Shown here in pieces: positions 1 through 8,188 of a stretch of 64,000 bases of DNA (the first letter of the stretch is position 1; every line of letters begins with the position of its first letter). The notes below the pieces were generated by a model. That model ran no database searches. It had not been told where the DNA came from and was given only the letters and a program-made list of their open reading frames with translations. Origin of the DNA: Clostridium polyendosporum (GTDB lineage: Bacteria > Bacillota > Clostridia > Clostridiales > Clostridiaceae). Location: contig NZ_BOPZ01000017.1 of NCBI RefSeq assembly GCF_018332455.1, positions 22,988 through 86,987 of the forward strand, read 5' to 3'. The position numbers and the translations under genes were made by a program.

Positions 1-55
1 AAAAAACTTACATAAGTTGCCTACAAAATTAATTTAGAATAAATCTCTATAAAAA

Positions 56-122
56 TATAAAAAGGACCCTAAGGCCCCTAAAATTCAACAAAGAATAGAT
101 TCAATCGTTGAGTTTTAGCACT
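56..122 (-). terminator. Expression platform of the M-box riboswitch
   Basis: Downstream of the aptamer on the minus strand, a GC-rich hairpin (GGGGCC, loop TTA, GGGTCC, one mismatch) is followed by TTTTT, as in an intrinsic terminator. The end of the aptamer (CTAAAACTCAAC) can instead pair with GTTGAATTTTAG immediately before that hairpin, a plausible competing antiterminator. The switching scheme is inferred from pairing only. Confidence 0.6.
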
Positions 123-258
123 ACAGGGCTTAAGACATATGTATGTCCAGCTGCATTAAGTAATACCTTGAGCCGATAATACCTGTTGACCCATTGGCAT
201 CTCTCGATGTTTCCGGGCAGCAGCGTGTATCCATGTAGGAGCCTCACCTAACAATTCA
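98..258 (-). ncRNA. M-box (ykoK) magnesium riboswitch
   Basis: Read on the minus strand, this segment has the M-box landmarks in order: GTTAGGTGAGGCTCCTACAT, then ACGCTGCTGCC, GCCAATGGGTCAACAG, AATGCAGCTGGA, and a closing GTGCTAAAACTCAACGATTG. These match the B. subtilis mgtE (ykoK) leader as I recall it. The family senses Mg2+ and usually ends transcription of a Mg2+ transporter gene when Mg2+ is high. The controlled gene starts beyond the left edge, since no start codon with a ribosome binding site is visible in 1-60. Its identity (mgtE, corA or an MgtA-type ATPase) cannot be seen. Confidence 0.93.
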
Positions 259-280
259 TTATTTCATTTTCCTAATATAT

Positions 281-308
281 ATTATATTACTTTATTATGA
301 AAATGCAA
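281..308 (-). promoter_or_regulatory. Promoter of the M-box leader
   Basis: On the minus strand TTGCAT (303-308) and TATAAT (281-286) are separated by 16 bp and lie just upstream of the M-box aptamer. This fits a vegetative sigma-A promoter for the transcript that carries the riboswitch. Confidence 0.55.
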
Positions 309-531
309 CCATATTTCCTCTAATTTTTAAAATATTTTTGTTTATCTCTTAATACGACCCAAAACTTCTATATTCCTCTCATTTTCTTTAATTTTTTGCT
401 CATTACCAATATTTACAACCAAAAAAAATCTTCATTATTTAGTTACTTTTATTTTTTAATTTGTTGTGCTAATATTGTTTATACTAAAGATAAACAAATT
501 GATAATTGTCAAGTAATAAAGGAGTTTTACA

Positions 532-2442
532 ATGAACTTAACAAAAGAATTTTTACCTGTTTCAAAAGAAGATTTAAATAAAAGAAATATAGATCAACTT
601 GATTTTATAATAGTAAGTGGAGATGCTTATGTAGACCATCCGTCCTTTGGAACTGCCATCATAGGAAGAACACTTGAGGCTAGTGGATTTAATGTAGGTA
701 TCATTGCTCAACCTAACTGGAACAATGCTGAAGATTTTAAAAGACTTGGTAAACCTAAATATGCTTTTCTTGTTAACTCTGGAAACATTGATTCTATGGT
801 TAACCATTATACTGCTGCAAAGAAAAAAAGAAGAGATGACCTATATTCTCCTGGTGGAGAAGGAGGCCATAGACCTGATAGAGCAGTTATAGTTTACTGT
901 AACAGGATACGAGAAGCTTTTAAAGATGTTCCTATAATAATAGGAGGTATTGAAGCCAGTCTTAGAAGATTTGCTCATTACGACTATTGGGATAATAAAG
1001 TAAGAAGAAGTATTCTATTAGATTCCAAAGCAGATCTTCTGATTTATGGTATGGGTGAAAAGACAGTAACACAGTTAGCAAACCTTCTTCAGTATGGTAT
1101 GGATATCAATAAAGTAACAGATGTTAGAGGAACCTGCTATGTTACAAAAAATCTAGAAGACTTAAAGAATTATATAGAAGTTCCTGCTTTTCAAGAAGTA
1201 AATACTGACAAAATTACTTATGCTGAAAGCTATAAACTTGAACATTATGAACAAGATCCAATAAGAGGAAAAACTTTGGTACAAAAACACGGTGATAGAT
1301 ACTTAGTACAAAATCCTCCGCAGGTTCCTTTAACACAAGAAGAAATGGACTTTACATATAACCTTCCTTATACAAGAACTTATCATCCTATATACGAAGC
1401 TAAGGGTGGTATACCTGCTATTAATGAGGTGAAATTCTCTATAACAAGTCATAGAGGATGCTATGGTTCTTGTTCCTTCTGTGCATTAACCTTCCATCAA
1501 GGTCGAATGATTCAAAACAGAAGTGGAGAGTCTATAGTAGATGAAGCAAAACTACTTACTACTTTAGATGACTTTAAGGGATATATTCACGACATCGGAG
1601 GACCAACTGCTAACTTTAGACATAAGTCCTGTAAGCTTCAAGAAGAACATGGAACCTGTAAGCATAAACAGTGTATGTTTCCAAATCCATGTAAAAACCT
1701 AATTGTTGATCATAAAGAGTATTTAGGAGTACTTAGAAGAGTAAGAGCTCTACCTGGCATTAAAAAAGTATTTATACGTTCAGGTATACGATACGATTAC
1801 CTAATACATGATAAAAATACAGAATTCTTCACGGAGCTTTGTAAGCATCATATAAGTGGCCAATTAAAAGTAGCACCTGAACATGTAAGTGAAAAGGTAT
1901 TAGCTCAAATGGGTAAACCAACAAAAGAGGTTTACGATAGATTTAGTCAAAAATATTTTGATGTAAATAAAAAAATCGGTAAAAAGCAATTTTTAGTTCC
2001 GTACCTCATGAGTTCTCATCCAGGTAGTGATTTACACGCTGCTATAGAACTTGCACAATATATTAAGGAAATGGGCTATACACCAGAACAAGTTCAGGAC
2101 TTCTATCCAACACCAGGTAGTCTTTCAACTACAATTTATTATACTGGTATAAATCCATTGACTGGAGAGAAGGTATATACACCAAAAACACAAGAGGAAA
2201 AGAATATGCAAAGGGCACTACTACAATTTGCTCTTCCTCAAAACTATTCTTTAGTTAAGAAGGCTTTAATGCAAGCTGGAAGAGAGGATCTTATAGGTAA
2301 AGGACCTAAATGCCTTATAGACTGGACTCCTCCAAAAGGTCAAAAAAATAGTCATTCTTTTAAAAACAAAAAAACTACTCCCAAAAATACTACAGTTTTA
2401 AAATCAAGTAAAAACAATAAATTTAAAAAATCTGAAAGATAA
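532..2442 (+). CDS. YgiQ family radical SAM protein (UPF0313)
   Basis: A 636-residue protein of the YgiQ/UPF0313 family. The radical SAM iron-sulfur site is visible as C310-x3-C314-x2-C317. A second cysteine-rich stretch lies about residues 365-390 ([17 protein letters not shown] and PNPC), typical of this family. The N-terminal 280 residues form the UPF0313 domain. The C-terminus ends in a Lys/Asn-rich tail that is probably disordered. The ATG start has AAAGGAG seven bases upstream. The gene stands alone and an R2 repeat follows directly. The biochemical role of the family is not established; a radical SAM enzyme acting in the cytoplasm is all that can be said. Confidence 0.92.
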   Translation: MNLTKEFLPVSKEDLNKRNIDQLDFIIVSGDAYVDHPSFGTAIIGRTLEASGFNVGIIAQPNWNNAEDFKRLGKPKYAFLVNSGNIDSMVNHYTAAKKKRRDDLYSPGGEGGHRPDRAVIVYCNRIREAFKDVPIIIGGIEASLRRFAHYDYWDNKVRRSILLDSKADLLIYGMGEKTVTQLANLLQYGMDINKVTDVRGTCYVTKNLEDLKNYIEVPAFQEVNTDKITYAESYKLEHYEQDPIRGKTLVQKHGDRYLVQNPPQVPLTQEEMDFTYNLPYTRTYHPIYEAKGGIPAINEVKFSITSHRGCYGSCSFCALTFHQGRMIQNRSGESIVDEAKLLTTLDDFKGYIHDIGGPTANFRHKSCKLQEEHGTCKHKQCMFPNPCKNLIVDHKEYLGVLRRVRALPGIKKVFIRSGIRYDYLIHDKNTEFFTELCKHHISGQLKVAPEHVSEKVLAQMGKPTKEVYDRFSQKYFDVNKKIGKKQFLVPYLMSSHPGSDLHAAIELAQYIKEMGYTPEQVQDFYPTPGSLSTTIYYTGINPLTGEKVYTPKTQEEKNMQRALLQFALPQNYSLVKKALMQAGREDLIGKGPKCLIDWTPPKGQKNSHSFKNKKTTPKNTTVLKSSKNNKFKKSER

Positions 2443-2445
2443 AAA

Positions 2446-2513
2446 AATAAAATTTAATAGGCATCGAGCCTATTAAATTTGAGGAAATTTCATTTTGTGA
2501 AATTGCAGTATAT
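2446..2513 (+). repeat. R2 repeat copy (double hairpin), probable terminator
   Basis: Hairpin 1 is a 12-bp stem (AAATTTAATAGG) with loop CATCGAG at 2450-2480. Hairpin 2 is AAATTTCA-TTTTG-TGAAATT at about 2485-2504. The copy starts 4 bp after the ygiQ-like stop codon and may serve as its terminator. Confidence 0.8.
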
Positions 2514-2543
2514 AAGCATGAGGAAGGATTTCTTTCTCATGCT

Positions 2544-3191
2544 TTATCTTTTTAAAATATTAATAGAATATGTGGTAATTAATAAAATTGCTAATTCACT
2601 AAATAGAGCATAAGGAAATAAATAAATTCCACATAAATGACTCAGGTTCTCAAAGATAGCTATTATAATACAAATGGCTAAAAATATAAGGCCTTTTTTG
2701 TTTACAAAAGAATTATCTAATTGAAATATTAATACAAATAATATAAATGTAAGTATTGAAATAAAAGTTAATCCAAATACCAATTCCTTTGAAATACTCA
2801 TCACATATCCATAACTTGAGGAAATTTGAATTATACCTTTAAGAAAATACATAGCAGCTGCATATCCAGCTAACAATACTCCAAGAAGTATAAAACTTAA
2901 GTTAAAGTTAACCTTATCATTTCTCCAGAATATATAAAAAGCTACAATCAAAGCCATTGGAAGATAAATAACATGAAGGAAAATTAAAGGCTTAAGTAAA
3001 AACAAATACTTTTGTGCTTGTATTAGAGACATTAAGATAAGTGTAAAACTTCTTAATAACTCTAAAATTAATATTAAGGTCATTATCATTCTTATTTTTC
3101 TAGGTGAATATTTTTTGTTTTTGCTTAATAAATTTAAGCATAAAAAAATTATAAGTAACAATATCATGAAGTAAAGAAAAACTTTTGGCAT
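2544..3191 (-). CDS. Hypothetical multi-pass membrane protein
   Basis: A 215-residue, very hydrophobic protein with about seven predicted membrane segments (roughly residues 2-20, 36-58, 66-92, 97-118, 133-158, 166-186, 190-211) and short charged loops such as NKKYSPRKIR. The size and layout recall the YwaF/TIGR02206 integral membrane family, but I cannot confirm membership by motif. GGGGAAGG precedes the ATG. It is on the same strand as the lipid kinase gene upstream, 46 bp away, and could be co-transcribed with it. Function unknown. Confidence 0.75.
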   Translation of the reverse strand: MPKVFLYFMILLLIIFLCLNLLSKNKKYSPRKIRMIMTLILILELLRSFTLILMSLIQAQKYLFLLKPLIFLHVIYLPMALIVAFYIFWRNDKVNFNLSFILLGVLLAGYAAAMYFLKGIIQISSSYGYVMSISKELVFGLTFISILTFILFVLIFQLDNSFVNKKGLIFLAICIIIAIFENLSHLCGIYLFPYALFSELAILLITTYSINILKR

Positions 3192-3237
3192 ACCTTCCCC
3201 ATTCTCACAGTATTGTTACTTATAATTATTATTAAAA

Positions 3238-4119
3238 TTATTGTTTTATTCCTAAAACCTCAATTCCACCTTTAACACATTCAATATGAAGTGGGAAATC
3301 TGGTCCTCTTTCCCCATCTATATCTGTTGCTATATCCTCTAGAGTTTCAATCATAAGTTCTTTAGTTTTATAATATATAACCTTAGAACTATCTTGATGC
3401 TCGCCTCTTAATACCTTTATAAAGAGAGGTATTAAATCTTTTATTGATACTGCCTTAAATACTATAACATCAAGATAACCATCTGTTACATTAGCGTTTG
3501 TAGCAAGCTTAAAGTTACCTGCTGTTTGGCCATTAAATACTAACATTAAATACATATGACCATCATATTCAAATTCTTTTGATGTAATCTTAACCTTAAG
3601 TTTTCTAAAATTCGGAAGCTGCTCTATTCCTTTTAAATAGTATGCAAGCTTTCCAATAGTATTTTTAAGATTTGCATCAGTTTTTTGTGATACATCTGTA
3701 AATAATCCAGTACTAGCAACATTTACAAAATATTTTTGATTTATTCTTCCTATATCCACTTGTTTAGGTTCACTTTCTAGTATTTGCACACAAGCTTTGC
3801 CTACATCATGTGGAATTCCAATAAACCTTGCAAAATCATTCGCTGTTCCCACAGGTAGTATTCCAATGGGAAGATTAATATTTCTTTCCTTCATAGCATT
3901 TACCACTGAATCTACAGTACCATCTCCACCTGCTATAAGTATGTAATAATATTTATCATCTATACAATCTAAAGCTTCCCCAACATCTGATTCCTTATCT
4001 ATTCTGTAGGGTACAATTGAGTAACCATATTCTTGATGTATCTTTATAACATTATCCAGCTGCTCTAATATCACATTTTCACCCGAAAATGGATTATATA
4101 TAAACTTAACTTTTTTCAT
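3238..4119 (-). CDS. Diacylglycerol/lipid kinase family protein (YegS/DgkB-like)
   Basis: A 293-residue member of the diacylglycerol kinase catalytic (DAGK_cat) superfamily, cytoplasmic and probably membrane-associated. The nucleotide-binding signature GGDGT is at residues 64-68. LPVGTANDFAR, the second hallmark, is at about 88-98. The N-terminus KVKFIYNPFSG is also typical. The family phosphorylates diacylglycerol or related lipids with ATP; the exact substrate cannot be read from sequence. GGAGGGG precedes the ATG. The phospholipid synthesis gene pssA lies divergently 338 bp upstream, which fits a lipid role. Confidence 0.88.
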   Translation of the reverse strand: MKKVKFIYNPFSGENVILEQLDNVIKIHQEYGYSIVPYRIDKESDVGEALDCIDDKYYYILIAGGDGTVDSVVNAMKERNINLPIGILPVGTANDFARFIGIPHDVGKACVQILESEPKQVDIGRINQKYFVNVASTGLFTDVSQKTDANLKNTIGKLAYYLKGIEQLPNFRKLKVKITSKEFEYDGHMYLMLVFNGQTAGNFKLATNANVTDGYLDVIVFKAVSIKDLIPLFIKVLRGEHQDSSKVIYYKTKELMIETLEDIATDIDGERGPDFPLHIECVKGGIEVLGIKQ

Positions 4120-4457
4120 AGTACCCCTCCAATTTTCTTGCTAAGCTAAAATACTGGAAAATACTGCAATAAATCTTTTACATTATATCAAAATTCTTAA
4201 TGGATGTCGAGGTTGTCCAAACAGTCTAATTAAATTATTTAGTTCATGCCCATTTATTATTATTTGTAAATACTAATTAATTATATATAAAAAATTATTA
4301 TATATACATATAACATTCCCCTATATTTATATAATATTTCATACTTTAATTAAATAATTATGGTAATTTGTAAATTTACCTCTTATACTTTTTTTTAAAA
4401 TGCGATATAATTATTTATTGAGGTGGAATTATATTTATTATATTTGGGAGTGATTAT
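4120..4457. promoter_or_regulatory. Divergent intergenic region with pssA promoter
   Basis: A 338-bp AT-rich spacer between two divergent genes. Before pssA, TTATAC (4383-4388) and TATAAT (4406-4411) are spaced by 17 bp, a plausible sigma-A promoter about 45 bp from the start codon. Nothing else, neither structured RNA nor small gene, is evident. Confidence 0.45.
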
Positions 4458-4979
4458 ATGAAAAAAAGTACATTACCAAACTTTTTTACCTTCAGTAACC
4501 TGTCCTTTGGACTATTATCGATATTAGCAACTTATAATAGTAATTATTTTTTATCTGGCTTATTTATAATAATAGCAGGAGTTATTGACAGATACGATGG
4601 TAGAATTGCACGCTTATTAAATGTTTCAAGTGAATTAGGAAAAGAGTTAGATTCATTAGCGGATTTAGTTTCCTTTGGTGTTGCACCTTCAATATTAATT
4701 TATATTCTATATAGCTTTGAAAGTCTTGGTCCAAAAGGACTTTTAGGTTATGCTTTAGTTTTACTTTTCCCAATATGCGGAGCATTCAGACTTGCAAGAT
4801 ATAACACATCACAGTTTGATGGAGTTTTTACTGGCATACCTATCACAATAGCTGGAAGTTTCTTGGCTTTATTTGCATTAATAACTGCAAATAAAACAGC
4901 ACCTATAGTGTTACCAGTTATATTGATGATAGCATTTTCTTACTTAATGATTTCTAAATTTCAACTAAAGAAGTTTTAA
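4458..4979 (+). CDS. pssA: CDP-diacylglycerol--serine O-phosphatidyltransferase
   Basis: A 173-residue membrane enzyme of the CDP-alcohol phosphatidyltransferase family. The signature D-G-x2-A-R-x8-G-x3-D-x3-D is complete at D47, G48, A51, R52, G61, D65 and D69. Several hydrophobic segments (about 12-42, 75-110, 125-165) give the expected multi-pass topology. The length is close to B. subtilis PssA. It makes phosphatidylserine from CDP-diacylglycerol and serine, the precursor of phosphatidylethanolamine. GGGAGTGAT precedes the ATG. No psd gene follows: a bidirectional terminator ends the unit. Phosphatidylglycerophosphate synthase is related, but the short N-terminus and overall sequence favour PssA. 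Confidence 0.88.
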   Translation: MKKSTLPNFFTFSNLSFGLLSILATYNSNYFLSGLFIIIAGVIDRYDGRIARLLNVSSELGKELDSLADLVSFGVAPSILIYILYSFESLGPKGLLGYALVLLFPICGAFRLARYNTSQFDGVFTGIPITIAGSFLALFALITANKTAPIVLPVILMIAFSYLMISKFQLKKF

Positions 4980-5008
4980 AAAGAGCCTAATCACCATTAG
5001 GCTCTTTT
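4979..5008. terminator. Bidirectional terminator
   Basis: AAAAGAGCCTAAT and ATTAGGCTCTTTT pair perfectly around a 4-nt loop, with A and T tracts on the two sides. It can end pssA (+) and overlaps the 3' end of the convergent gene at 4987-5592. Confidence 0.9.
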
Positions 5009-5592
5009 CCTTTATCATCATCATTATGATTGTCATCATTCTCTTTGCATTTATCATCTTTACATTTATCATCGTTAATATTCTTCTTATTATCATTTTT
5101 AGAATTTTTCTTAATATCTTTCCCTTTCTTTTTGTTTCTACCTTTAGGAAAAATGTTTTTAAAATTTTTAAAATTGTCTCCTAGTCCTCCTAGCCCTCCT
5201 AGTCCTCCTAGTTGGCCTGTTGTAAAAAAAGGATGATCTTCAGGTAACAACTGACTTAATACTGCTAACAATAAAATTGATTCTCCAAAAGATTCCCCAA
5301 AACATTCCTCTGAAGTTTTTTGTGCTATAACATTAGCCTTAAGTCTTATGTAGTCTAAATAGCAACATTCAATATTTTCTATTGTGTCGAGTAATACATC
5401 TATAATATCACCAAGCTGATTAGCTCTTTTTATTGCATTTCTAACATCCTTTTTCCTTGCTAATGCTATGCCATTAAGTTCTCCAGCACTACCTATAAGA
5501 GTTCTATATGCTGTAACATATTTTACCAATAAATCTGAAATATTGTTTACTTCTATAAAATATCCATCAAATAGCTGCTTATAGTCTTTCAT
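4987..5592 (-). CDS. Hypothetical protein with GGL repeats and charged tail
   Basis: A 201-residue protein I do not recognise. Residues 1-120 look helical (two or three long amphipathic helices, including a short CCYLDYIRLKA segment). Residues about 127-137 are three and a half GGL repeats. Residues about 150-201 are a low-complexity Lys/Asn/Asp-rich tail containing DDKCKDDKCKENDD. No signal peptide or membrane segment is visible. GGTGG precedes the ATG. The nucleotide repeats behind GGL (TCCTCCTAG units, about 5181-5212) could expand or contract. The tail could bind metal or polymer, but that is speculation. Confidence 0.65.
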   Translation of the reverse strand: MKDYKQLFDGYFIEVNNISDLLVKYVTAYRTLIGSAGELNGIALARKKDVRNAIKRANQLGDIIDVLLDTIENIECCYLDYIRLKANVIAQKTSEECFGESFGESILLLAVLSQLLPEDHPFFTTGQLGGLGGLGGLGDNFKNFKNIFPKGRNKKKGKDIKKNSKNDNKKNINDDKCKDDKCKENDDNHNDDDKGKEPNGD

Positions 5593-5696
5593 TAAACCAC
5601 CTAAACCTATGTTATCATAACATTTATATTATCTTTTTTATTATTTAATTACTTATATTGTTCGCTATAAAAAGACAAAAAAATGAAATTACAAAT

Positions 5697-5735
5697 AAAG
5701 ATAAACAACTTCAATCCTCAACAAACTTCAGGAAA
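5697..5735 (+). repeat. R3 repeat end fragment
   Basis: AAAGATAAACAACTTCAAT matches the left end of the R3 family found elsewhere in the window. No partner end is visible, so this is a remnant. Confidence 0.5.
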
Positions 5736-5741
5736 ATAATA

Positions 5742-5766
5742 CGAAAAGGGCATCAAGCCCTTTTCG
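5742..5766 (-). terminator. Terminator of rubrerythrin operon
   Basis: CGAAAAGGG and CCCTTTTCG pair around CATCAAG on the + strand. On the minus strand a T-rich stretch follows. The loop is the same type as that of the R2 repeats. It lies just after the stop codon of the 59-aa gene. Confidence 0.75.
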
Positions 5767-5768
5767 CG

Positions 5769-5948
5769 TTACTTTCTTACCATTTCAGCAATAAATTCTT
5801 CATCTATCTCATTAAATAGTCTATTATAAGTACTATTATCTAATTTCCTTACAGTAACTTCATCTAAGAAATTCTCTATAAAATTAAACTCAGCATTGTC
5901 TTTCATAATAACAGGAAAGATATACTCTTCAGGATATGAGAAATACAT
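5769..5948 (-). CDS. Small hypothetical protein (59 aa)
   Basis: A 59-residue reading frame starting MYFSYPEEYIFPVIMKDN and ending FIAEMVRK. It has a very strong ribosome binding site (AGGAGGAGGGG, 6 bases before ATG), begins 15 bp after the rubrerythrin stop codon, and is followed by a terminator. These three facts make it a real co-transcribed gene. It is acidic, without cysteines or membrane segments. I recognise no family. Being in the rubrerythrin operon it may act in oxidative stress, but this is only context. Confidence 0.72.
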   Translation of the reverse strand: MYFSYPEEYIFPVIMKDNAEFNFIENFLDEVTVRKLDNSTYNRLFNEIDEEFIAEMVRK

Positions 5949-5963
5949 TACCGCCCCTCCTCC

Positions 5964-6506
5964 TTACTCTACTTCACATTCACAATAAGGTTCAAAATAT
6001 GCCCTTGGGAATTTGCATAATGGACAATATTCAGGAGCTTCAAATCCTTCATGAATATATCCGCAGTTCATACATCTCCACATACTTTCCTTATCACTCT
6101 TAAAAACTGTTCCCGCTTCAACCTTCTCATAAATTGCTTTAAATCTCTCACTGTGACTTTCTTCAACTTCTCTTAGTTCCTTATAAAAATCTGCAATTTC
6201 ATCGAAGCCTTCATCCTTTGCTGTATCTTCAAATTCCTTATATAGTTTCTTTGCTTCTTCTGTTTCTCCCATAACTGCATCCATTAAATTATCAGCAGTA
6301 GATTTAGTCATACATAAGTATCTACGAAAAACCTCTCTAGCATGAGCATATTCATTGCTAGCAGTTTCATCAAAAATATACGCTATCCATTGATAACCTT
6401 GTTCTCTTGCCTTTTCCCCATAAAAATTATATTTATTTCTTGCTCTAGATTCACCAGCAAAGGTTTTTAATAGATTTTTCTCTGTTTTACTACCTTTTAT
6501 ATTCAT
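5964..6506 (-). CDS. rbr: Rubrerythrin
   Basis: A 180-residue classical rubrerythrin. The N-terminal ferritin-like four-helix bundle (about 1-135) carries the diiron ligand motifs (E19, E52-x2-H55, and E116 with H118 nearby in VEESHSERF). The C-terminal rubredoxin domain has C145-x2-C148 and C161-x2-C164. The family reduces hydrogen peroxide with electrons from rubredoxin or NADH-dependent donors in the cytoplasm of anaerobes. A 59-aa gene follows in the same operon. A domain-swapped relative (reverse rubrerythrin) is present at 33321-33869, so the organism has both types. Confidence 0.95.
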   Translation of the reverse strand: MNIKGSKTEKNLLKTFAGESRARNKYNFYGEKAREQGYQWIAYIFDETASNEYAHAREVFRRYLCMTKSTADNLMDAVMGETEEAKKLYKEFEDTAKDEGFDEIADFYKELREVEESHSERFKAIYEKVEAGTVFKSDKESMWRCMNCGYIHEGFEAPEYCPLCKFPRAYFEPYCECEVE

Positions 6507-6593
6507 TTTAGTCTCCCAAGATTACTCTCAACATTATAGTATTCATACCATCTAAATTTTGTTACGATGTTTACTTACTCTTAATTTTTAATA

Positions 6594-6790
6594 AAAAAAT
6601 TGCCAAGGCGACTATGGAGCTGTCGATTTTTTTACGCATCCGCTTTTCCGAACACATGTGAGGAAAAATTAGCAGGCGAACTATATTTTATTTTTTACTC
6701 TTTAGGTGTTGTAATTAAACTGGACGTCCTAAATTACATTTCAAGTTATCCGCAATTCTTGAATCTTATAATTTCCTATAAAGAGTAAAA
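6594..6790 (+). repeat. R1 repeat, copy 1 (about 195 bp)
   Basis: Nearly identical to 27793-27989 and 42531-42726. Landmarks are GCCAAGGCGAC, CCGAACACATGTGAGGAAAA, GGCGAACTATATTTTATTTT and the inverted pair TACTCTTTAG / AAGAGTAAAA. Hairpins are conserved with base changes on both arms: CGAC-N9-GTCG, and GCTTTTCC...GGAAAAATTAGC here against GCCTTTCC...GGAAAAATTGGC in copy 2. A 62-codon frame (TTG start at 6600) runs through it but lacks a ribosome binding site. This copy lost one base near 6743, which shifts that frame relative to the other copies. Confidence 0.85.
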
Positions 6791-6815
6791 AAAAGACGAC
6801 CATCGCCGTCTTTTT
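6790..6815 (-). terminator. Terminator of the prkA-yhbH-spoVR operon
   Basis: AAAAGACG ... CGTCTTTT hairpin with a long T tract on the minus strand, abutting the spoVR stop codon and the end of R1 copy 1. Confidence 0.8.
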
Positions 6816-8188
6816 TACTTTGTTGATATCTTCTTTCCATCATCACATATTATACTTAATTCTGAACCTTCTTTATTCTTTGTTAATAATACTACCTTAT
6901 AGCCCCAAAGTTCATACATATGCTTTAAAGTTTCCTTAGCATAAATCATGTCCAGTTCCCTTCCGTCAAATACATGTTCTAAGGTTAATGTGTAGTCTTT
7001 TGTATTCATATCTACAACTCTTATATATGGTATACTTCCCATTCCACAGCTAGAAGCTAAAGTATCTCTTATCTTCTTCCATCCACCCTCATCAGATACC
7101 TCATCAACAACATAGTCAAATCCCTTTTTGCCATATTGGAACAGGTTAAGTTCCGCACAGAGTTCTTCAGTTAAGTATCTTCTCAAGAATGAATTATCTC
7201 TTTCAATAGCTCTAACTTCAAAAATCTTTTCTCTACCATACCTTTTTTCAATATCTTCTAAAAGCTTAAAGCCAATATAATAAGGATTTAATCCTCCTAA
7301 AACTGGAGCAACTACATCATTATGTCGCTTTAAGAACTCTATATGAAGCTCTTGTGGTAAGTCTAGCTTCTTTAATATATTGTAATGCCAGTAGCTAGCC
7401 CATCCTTCATTCATTATCTTTGTTTCAATCTGAGGAATGAAATAGAGGGTTTCTTTCCTTACAATTTTCAGTATTGTCTTTTCCCAATCTTGAAGCTTTC
7501 CATAATCAATTATAAATTGAATCACATCATCTTCTGGGCTTAAAGGAATTTTAGAAATATCAGGCGGTTCTATCACTACATTTTCATCTAATATTCCTCG
7601 GTCATCTAATTTTTTTGAATAATCTTGAATTAACCTTTTTTGTTGTTCTGCTTGAGAAATTTTCTTTTCCCCTATTACTCTAGAAATCTGGAATCTTATT
7701 GCATGTGCTGCATCTAAAATTCTTTCAACTCTCTCATATCCAATGCTTGGATCATTAATGCATCTTCTTATAGTATCTGCATTAAGCTTAAACGTCTCAA
7801 GAGTTTGATTAGCATCTGTACCGCACTTAAAAAGTCTATTATTTTTAAAGAAATCATTATGTCCATAAACATGAGCCATAGTTAATATCTGGAGTAAGAG
7901 GGTATTGTCCTTCATGAGGTAACCAAGGCAGGGGTTGGAATTTATAACCATTTCATAAGGCAATCCTGTAAGATTTAGTGAATATAGTGTTTTACTTTTC
8001 TCATAGGATTTACCAAAACTCCAGTGAGGATACCTAGAAGGCATTCCCACATAGGCTTCATAACCCAACATCTCATTGTATCCTATAACTTCAAACTCTT
8101 GTGGGTAATAATCAAGCCCTACTGAATTAACTACCTCTTCTATCCTATCATTCCACTTTTCTAACTCCCTAACGGTATAATCCATCAT
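6815..8188 (-). CDS. spoVR: SpoVR family sporulation protein
   Basis: A 457-residue SpoVR homologue. Recognisable stretches are [42 protein letters not shown] and [13 protein letters not shown], all characteristic of the family. In B. subtilis SpoVR is needed for normal spore cortex formation; the E. coli relative is YcgB. Its molecular function is unknown. It is the third gene of a conserved trio: its ATG overlaps the stop of yhbH by four bases (ATGA), so translation is probably coupled. The order prkA-yhbH-spoVR recalls the E. coli yeaG-yeaH pair with ycgB and points to a shared pathway. Confidence 0.93.
   Translation of the reverse strand: MMDYTVRELEKWNDRIEEVVNSVGLDYYPQEFEVIGYNEMLGYEAYVGMPSRYPHWSFGKSYEKSKTLYSLNLTGLPYEMVINSNPCLGYLMKDNTLLLQILTMAHVYGHNDFFKNNRLFKCGTDANQTLETFKLNADTIRRCINDPSIGYERVERILDAAHAIRFQISRVIGEKKISQAEQQKRLIQDYSKKLDDRGILDENVVIEPPDISKIPLSPEDDVIQFIIDYGKLQDWEKTILKIVRKETLYFIPQIETKIMNEGWASYWHYNILKKLDLPQELHIEFLKRHNDVVAPVLGGLNPYYIGFKLLEDIEKRYGREKIFEVRAIERDNSFLRRYLTEELCAELNLFQYGKKGFDYVVDEVSDEGGWKKIRDTLASSCGMGSIPYIRVVDMNTKDYTLTLEHVFDGRELDMIYAKETLKHMYELWGYKVVLLTKNKEGSELSIICDDGKKISTK

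Noticed and set aside
98..258. Possible 6S RNA on the plus strand (CCTTGAGCCGAT resembles the 6S core)
   Set aside because: Read on the minus strand, the whole segment matches the M-box riboswitch far better, with all core motifs in order.
396..581. A 61-codon frame overlapping the start of the ygiQ-like gene
   Set aside because: No ribosome binding site, runs out of frame into the real gene, and consists of AT-rich promoter DNA.
5181..5212. Tandem TCCTCCTAG units as a small CRISPR-like or satellite array
   Set aside because: The units are codons of the GGL repeats within a gene, without spacers.
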